This document shows positions 58,861 through 64,000 of a stretch of DNA of 64,000 bases, one piece after another (within the stretch, counting starts at the first letter, position 1; each line of letters starts with the position of its first letter). Made by a program: the position numbers and the translations under genes. The DNA lies in contig BSBM01000372.1 in NCBI GenBank assembly GCA_027924585.1, positions 33,908,001-33,972,000 on the forward strand, written 5' to 3'. The notes under the pieces were generated by a model. That model was given only the letters and a program-made list of their open reading frames with translations. It was not told the DNA's origin and did no database searches. The DNA comes from Larix kaempferi. Taxonomy: Eukaryota; Streptophyta; Pinopsida; Pinales; Pinaceae.

Positions 58861-60002
58861 TTGGCCTTAGGGTAAACCTGATCTTAGAGTTCCTACTCCT
58901 CCGTTTGGTTAGTCTTCCAATCATTTGGAGAATCTGTTAATGTCTCCTACATTGCATATTTGTATCGTGGTCTCTTTGTGTGAAAAGCTGCCTAAGTCAC
59001 TCTTGTGTTGTGCTCACTATTCAAGGATATAACCTGTGTCGACCATTCTGCAGTTTCCTTGACCTCATTTGTCGGCCATTCCTTGGTGTTAGTATGTTTC
59101 ATCATGTGTTCAGTCCTACTCCAAATCAGCTCAGACCTATTGAGTGTCCCTCGTGTTGGATGATGGAGGATGCATTAAGGCCTCCCTTCCAATGGACTTC
59201 TTCCCATCGAATTCAACTCATTGTGCTCTGGGAATGAAGTTTAGAGTTTCGGTTAGTACCTTGGGGATTGCAGTCATTAGTGGCAGTTTCCCTCGCTATT
59301 GGATAGATGGGAATACAACAATGTCTCCTATCCGATGGATTCTTCAAGTGTTCGATGGCAAGACCATTTATTCGCACTTGTTTGAATGTACTAGGTACCT
59401 TGGGTTCCATTTTCATTATTGGTGGACACCCTCACGTTTGTTAATGGTATACATCAATGACCAGTAATCAAACGATACCTCCCATGTTCGACATCAACTC
59501 ATTTATTTGCATGGATAGGTTTGTACCTTGGGTTGTTTTTGGATGAAGACCTTGGGATCCTCGATAGCATCACCTTATTTATGTTATCGCCCAAGTTGCG
59601 CAAGACTGAGCCACACTCTTTTTGGCTCTTGATGAGACATAGATCCAGCTTGTTCTCTATGGCTATGTTCTCTAGTTTTGACATAGATCCACCTTGTATT
59701 TATGTGGCTATGTTTACACTTATGTTCCTCATGGATCCACGCTTGTATTTTAGTGGCCATGATATATGCATCAGTATTTGGATCATTATTGTATCCTCTT
59801 GGAGGTCATGTTCCACCATTTGAACATGGACAATTACCTCAAGGATGAGTTTGTCTGACATTGCCTTTGCTTTCAGGTACTTCATTTGAGCCTATGATTC
59901 TTGGTTTCTCCAGTTCCTCCATGATTCAACTCTTTGTAATTTATAATGTATTTCAGCCATCATTTCCCATACTCCCTCTGACCTCATACATTAGGGGGCA
60001 TC
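58861..60002 (+). other. Tat-like 3' region homologous to the other copy
   Basis: It matches 30830-31981, beginning at the very end of the second RNase H and running through the untranslated part to the polypurine-like GGGGGCATC. Open frames (59144-59467) are not conserved as protein between the copies. Confidence 0.72.
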
Positions 60003-61056
60003 TGTTATAGCTTGAAATGACACCTCTCCGTCCGTGACGACACTTGCTTCCCTTGGTCGCATGACGACACTTCTTGAGATCAAGTTCAGTCACACAACAG
60101 GACATTTGTGGATGAAGGAGTCATTTGGGACACTAAAAATGGTTGAAATTACCTCATTCTTGACCCATTTGATGTATATGACCCTTAGGAACATTTTTCC
60201 AGACCAAACCATCTCCTGAAAATGAGTAGAAAAGCCTGTTTTTGGCCATTTTTCAACATGAGCACTGGTACCCAGGCATGATAGTAGCATGTGTACCCTA
60301 CTTTGCTTCATCAAAGTAGCGCTCAACTCCATATATATGCTACTTTGTCTACTGTAGAGTAGAGTATACCCCTATTTTGGTCAAAATCTCGAAATTCGAG
60401 TAAGTTAAGTTGGTTGGGAAACCTCTTGAGCGGTTATAGCTTCTTTTCCTCTTCCTCACTGACTATATAGCGAGGGTAGAAGGGCCATGTGAGGGGACTA
60501 AGCCCAATTAAAAAGTTATGCTGGAGGAATGGAGACCCTCATCCCCCTCTCTTGTGCTTAGTTTTTGGTAAACCCTAGCACAGTTGATTAGAGGCTGGAA
60601 TCCTTGGAGAACAGAAGCAGGAGACCTTGAATCTAGGTTTCGTGAAGTGCCAAGCTTGAAGGAAGGTATAAATTTATGTACTTGCTTTCATTCATCAATA
60701 AAGATCAGACGTTCTTCTATTTCCAAATATGACCTATTAATGTGTATTAGATTTGATTATAGTTTGTTTATAATCTAATGTCTTCTTCTACTATGAATAT
60801 CAGTCTTATATGTGTAGTCAAATGTATTTGATAAAGGTATTAAGTTGTTTTGCAGGTCTGGGCATTGCAACACTGGATAAGTATTGAAGAGCGAGGGAGG
60901 AAAAGTTAGGATCAACCTTCTGAATAAGGTGCCTACATATCTAAACCCTAATCTCTTCATTTATTTGTTGTACTTGCAGAATGCTTGTAAGTCTATCTTT
61001 ATCACCGTAAGTTGGTAGTTTCTCCCCTGAACTATAGGTGCATTTTCCCCACAACA
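60003..61056 (+). repeat. 3' LTR of the non-autonomous Tat-like element
   Basis: Partner of 51867-52920 with equal length and the same TGTTATAGC and CACAACA borders. GAGTG follows at 61057-61061. Confidence 0.93.
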
Positions 61057-61061
61057 GAGTG

Positions 61062-61411
61062 CAGGGACTCCTGAGCGATCCCCACCACATCCAGAAGCTG
61101 ACGATTATGGAAAAAACCAAACTGTTCAGCAGAGATGAACCGTTCCAGATAAGGCTTGAGCCTAACCGATATGATTTTAGAGATTACCTTATAGAGTAAG
61201 TTGCACAGAGAAATAGGCCTATAGTCTCCAAAGTCCAGCGGCTTATCCACCTTAGGGATAAGTGTAATGAAGGTAGAGTTGAGATGCTCAGGAATATGGG
61301 CCTGCGAGCAAGCTGACTCTTCGACACCCTGAGTAATATCGTTACCGAGCAAAGGGAAATTATGTAGGAAGAATTCGACCGTCCACCCATCAGGTCCCAG
61401 AGATTTATCCT
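61062..61411 (-). pseudogene. LINE reverse transcriptase, N-terminal part
   Basis: An open stretch encodes DKSLGPDGWTVEFF at its right end, then STFITLIPKVDKPLDFGDYR, PISLCNLLYKVISK and ISAEQFGFFHNRQLLD, classic L1 reverse-transcriptase blocks. It ends in AQESLH at the GAGTG duplication, where the Tat-like element begins. Confidence 0.88.
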
Positions 61412-63802
61412 TGTAATGTCCCCATTTTGACCCTCTTTGTATTAAATCGTAAATGATGTAAATATTGTAATTTAATCATGGTGAGGAGCTCAAGTCCAAG
61501 GCCCCACCATTGATTTAGCGTTTTATGTATCAGCAATTAGAAATAGATGCCTATGGTTCTTGTGCTAGATAGGCACAATGTAAATGAGACATCATGTAAA
61601 TACGAATTTTAATGAAAAATACCCACAACTAGCTATGCAATGCAACAAAGAGATGGGGGCATGATTCTACAAGGAATAGGGAGGGAAATTATTCAAACCC
61701 TTGAGCCAATGGTGTTGATCCATGTGTCAATGAGAAAACCCATAAACCACCAACTACCCATTTTGGGTTCTGGACCCAATCATTTAATTCTTCCAAGAGT
61801 TGGTTGAGGCAGTTAATGCCTTGGGAATGAAGAGGTATGGCAGCCAATTTCGTGCATGGGCAAGCCATCAACCTGGAAAATCGTGTTTTTTCTCCTGGGG
61901 AAAGAAAACACCCACAAAATGGTGCCCAAAGCCATTCTGAACAGTCAGCCTCTCCTCTCTCACGCAGTCTGAACTACTGGGCCTTTTCCCATCACGTTTT
62001 TCACCATTTTTCCTGCATTTTTCATGCCTAGGAGCTCGTTTTTGCATTAGATAGCAGCTGGGGGAGAAGGGCCACGATTTGGGACTGTTATGGAGGCCAT
62101 TTTTGCCCCCGAATGTCCATGGACGTTTTGCTAAAAACAGATTTGGTTTCCCAGGGTTGTTCCCCATCTTCTAGTTTCGTTTTTGGGTTTCCCACGTTTT
62201 TCTGAAGCTAATGAAAACCCCATCTTTGTGCATCTCACTGTAAAAACGTTTTATCATGACCAATAAGTGTAGTTCTGCTATTATGTGCATCCCAGTTTTG
62301 TTTTGAACCTGTGAGAAAGATGTTCGGATATCCACATCATCTTTTTCAGGATCTTGCATGCAATTAGGGTTTGCATGCAAATTCTAGGGTTTGCATGCAT
62401 TTTGCATGCATCCCAGTCACTAGGTTGATGCCTCCAGCACCTTAGCCACCTTATTCTATGACCCGGGAGCCACTTACTTCAGATTTTTATCCCTCCTAGT
62501 CTGGAAGGCGCCCACTTCTCACCTACTGCCAGAGAAGGGTGCACTTCTTCACCTACCACTGCAGTTCCACTTCAGTTACATTCAGTTAGCTCCGATTCTC
62601 CCTGATTTGAGGCTAGTTTCACTCCCGACTAACTGTTTCACTTCTGTTGGACCTCCAGATTGACTAGATGACTTGTTCTAACTTCAGTTAGCCTCCCATG
62701 CGCCCCCCACTGAGCCTCCTTCCCTTAATTAGTGCTACACACTTCAGTTACACTTGTTACACTCAGTTAGACTCAGATTGACACCTGGATGACTGGTTCT
62801 TGTGCATTGATGAGCACCACCGATTGATGATGAGGACTCCTAGTTGGAGTCAAGCTACTCCATTCAGTGATTCGAATGGCCTACTTAGTCAATTCAAATT
62901 GCTCACTCACATTGTCAGATTGTATTGTAATTATTCACCCTTATTGGGATATTGAGCACTGCTGCATGTTTTGCACAGTTTTACACCATATTTTCTATGT
63001 TCATCTGTTGTGATTGATTTACTTGTTCATTAGATCTGCTGTGACTAATTTTACAAAAGAAACTTGGAGTGGTAGTGGACAGAATTGGCTTGATAAACCT
63101 AGTGAAGGGAGTAACCTCTCAAGAAGATCAAGAGGGCTTTGGCTAATTTTCTATGCACACCCTGAGAGCACTAGAAAGGAAGGTATGGCTTGAGGGACTG
63201 TGTGGCAGTGAAGAGAATACTTCCTTGTGTTGGGTGTGTAGGCATTGTGGGTGCCAAGCTGAATAGATCTGGGAGGGGTATCCATAGCTCTGTGGTTGAG
63301 CTCACTAGCTTAGCAATTCTTCCTTTCCATTTCCTAGCAGCATGATAAACCCAATTGTAGATTGGCTTGGATCATCTTGGTGTATGCTTGGCTATGTGTG
63401 AGTCTGTTGTTCCTTGATTCCTTATAGAGATTCATGCCCAGCTCGGGGGTGGCAGTGTGTTAAGATATTGATGAGCACAACTGGCCTATGGTTGGGTGGA
63501 ACGTTGCAGTTGCATAGCCAGTTGCTTGGGACTATTTTGTTATAAGATAAGTATTCTCCTGTGTTAATCTTGCAATTGTTATTCGATGAATATTTGAATG
63601 AATGATGGATGTGTTAAATGAATTTACTTCCGCTATGCTTTCAAATGTTTATGCATTTCCATATGTTCTTTCAATTACTTGAATGCTTAGTTAAAAGCTC
63701 CATTTTAACTTGAATGTTTGTTTCCTAAGTATGGGACTAGATGTGCACATTTACGGTCACGTCCTCTCTATCATACTGGTATGATAGGAGGGGGACGTTA
63801 CA
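61412..63802 (+). repeat. Long 5' LTR, 2391 bp, of an element leaving the window
   Basis: It starts TGTAATGTCCCC and ends GGGGGACGTTACA. These ends form a near-perfect inverted repeat. A perfect initiator-Met primer site follows. The LTR interrupts LINE reverse-transcriptase sequence. It has no coding domain, and TTTGCATGCA words cluster near 62375-62410. The partner LTR and target duplication lie outside the window. Confidence 0.85.
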
Positions 63803-63805
63803 TTT

Positions 63806-63817
63806 TGGTATCAGAGC
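63806..63817 (+). other. Primer-binding site, initiator-Met tRNA
   Basis: TGGTATCAGAGC is a perfect match to the plant consensus, three bases after the LTR end. Confidence 0.9.
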
Positions 63818-64000
63818 TGCTGGTTGCAGCATTGGGCCTCTATGGGCCAAATCCAATCAAAACCACTTGGGAAGGTTCCTTCCTAATCACCACAAATAGT
63901 AGCATAGGGCCTAAACTGGCTAAGTTGGATAGATTACAGAGGTGAGATCACCTCCTACTGAGCAGTAGTCATCACTGAAAGAAGGGAAGATTTCAAAAAT
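63818..64000 (+). other. Start of internal region of the long-LTR element
   Basis: Only leader sequence is present. No domain is reached before the window ends, so gypsy or copia cannot be decided. Confidence 0.6.

Larger units (their letters stand above)
51862..61061 (+). mobile_element. Non-autonomous Tat-like LTR element (gag fragment and protease only)
   Basis: Complete element: LTRs of 1054 bp at 51867-52920 and 60003-61056, GAGTG duplication (51862-51866 and 61057-61061), primer site at 52924 and a polypurine-like TTAGGGGGCATC before the 3' LTR. The LTRs differ at about 35-40 positions by eye (about 3.5 percent). Internal content is a 2-kb leader, a short gag frame, zinc knuckles and protease, then about 1.5 kb with tandem repeats and a 3' region homologous to the other Tat-like element from the end of its second RNase H. 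No reverse transcriptase or integrase is present. Confidence 0.92.
49779..61411 (-). mobile_element. Second L1-type LINE, truncated, split by a Tat-like element
   Basis: Minus strand, in two pieces: 61062-61411 and 49779-51866. The pieces join in frame across the Tat-like insertion (QESLHS to VKSKK). Its right end is cut by a long LTR at 61412 and its left end stops inside RNase H at the copia boundary. It is a different copy from the LINE at 14.8-22.4 kb, with clear protein similarity but many differences. Confidence 0.88.

Noticed and set aside
63803-63830. Possible tRNA-Met-related sequence
   Set aside because: TGGTATCAGAGC motifs here and at 13211, 23613, 35355 and 39776 are primer sites next to LTR ends. 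No cloverleaf is present.
1-64000. A new multi-gene host system
   Set aside because: I looked for non-transposon gene clusters on both strands and found none. All assignable coding sequence belongs to retroelements.

Overview
This window reads as nuclear DNA of a seed plant with a large, repeat-filled genome, most likely a conifer or other gymnosperm. The strongest clue is a Penelope-like retroelement (reverse transcriptase plus GIY-YIG endonuclease), a class reported in land plants mainly from conifers. The other clues are dense nesting of old LTR retrotransposons and LINEs. I found no host protein-coding gene, tRNA gene or rRNA gene that I can support. Almost everything assignable is a decayed transposable element, so most coding entries are pseudogenes.

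Left third (1-25,000). A plus-strand Ty3/gypsy chromovirus (about 797-5475) ends in a 379-bp 3' LTR. Next comes a Penelope-like element (PLE) on the minus strand, in four pieces over 5.8-23.2 kb. Three insertions split it, and each is bounded by a target-site duplication: a 7.25-kb Ty1/copia element (6580-13829, TCATG), a 7.6-kb L1-type LINE (14808-22430, 14-bp duplication) and a probable 297-bp solo LTR (22469-22765). The LINE itself carries a 650-bp solo LTR (19241-19890, CCCGA). Removing the insertions puts the PLE frame back in register at each junction, so the order of events can be read directly. An LTR and 5' leader of another element (about 23162-24530) truncate the PLE on the right.

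Middle (24,500-49,780). A heavily decayed Tat-like Ty3/gypsy element (about 24.5-32.9 kb) has gag, protease, RNase H, integrase and a second RNase H downstream of integrase, but no reverse transcriptase. An inverted LTR fragment and about 1.4 kb of unassigned DNA follow. Then comes an LTR-internal-LTR-internal-LTR copia array (34661-44223) flanked by one AAACA duplication. Both internal regions lack the integrase catalytic core and share a stop codon. A further minus-strand copia (44656 to about 49778) also lacks integrase and contains an intron-like foreign segment.

Right third (49,780-64,000). A second minus-strand LINE is split within its reverse transcriptase by a complete Tat-like non-autonomous LTR element (51867-61056, 1054-bp LTRs, GAGTG duplication) that encodes only a gag fragment and protease. 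The LINE is cut again by the 2.39-kb 5' LTR of another element (61412-63802), whose body runs off the window.

The genes do not form a host pathway. They are replication modules of selfish elements: gag particle, protease, reverse transcriptase/RNase H and integrase or endonuclease. The window's interest lies in its insertion history, in non-autonomous derivatives, and in family-specific tandem repeats in the 3' or 5' untranslated parts of several unrelated elements.
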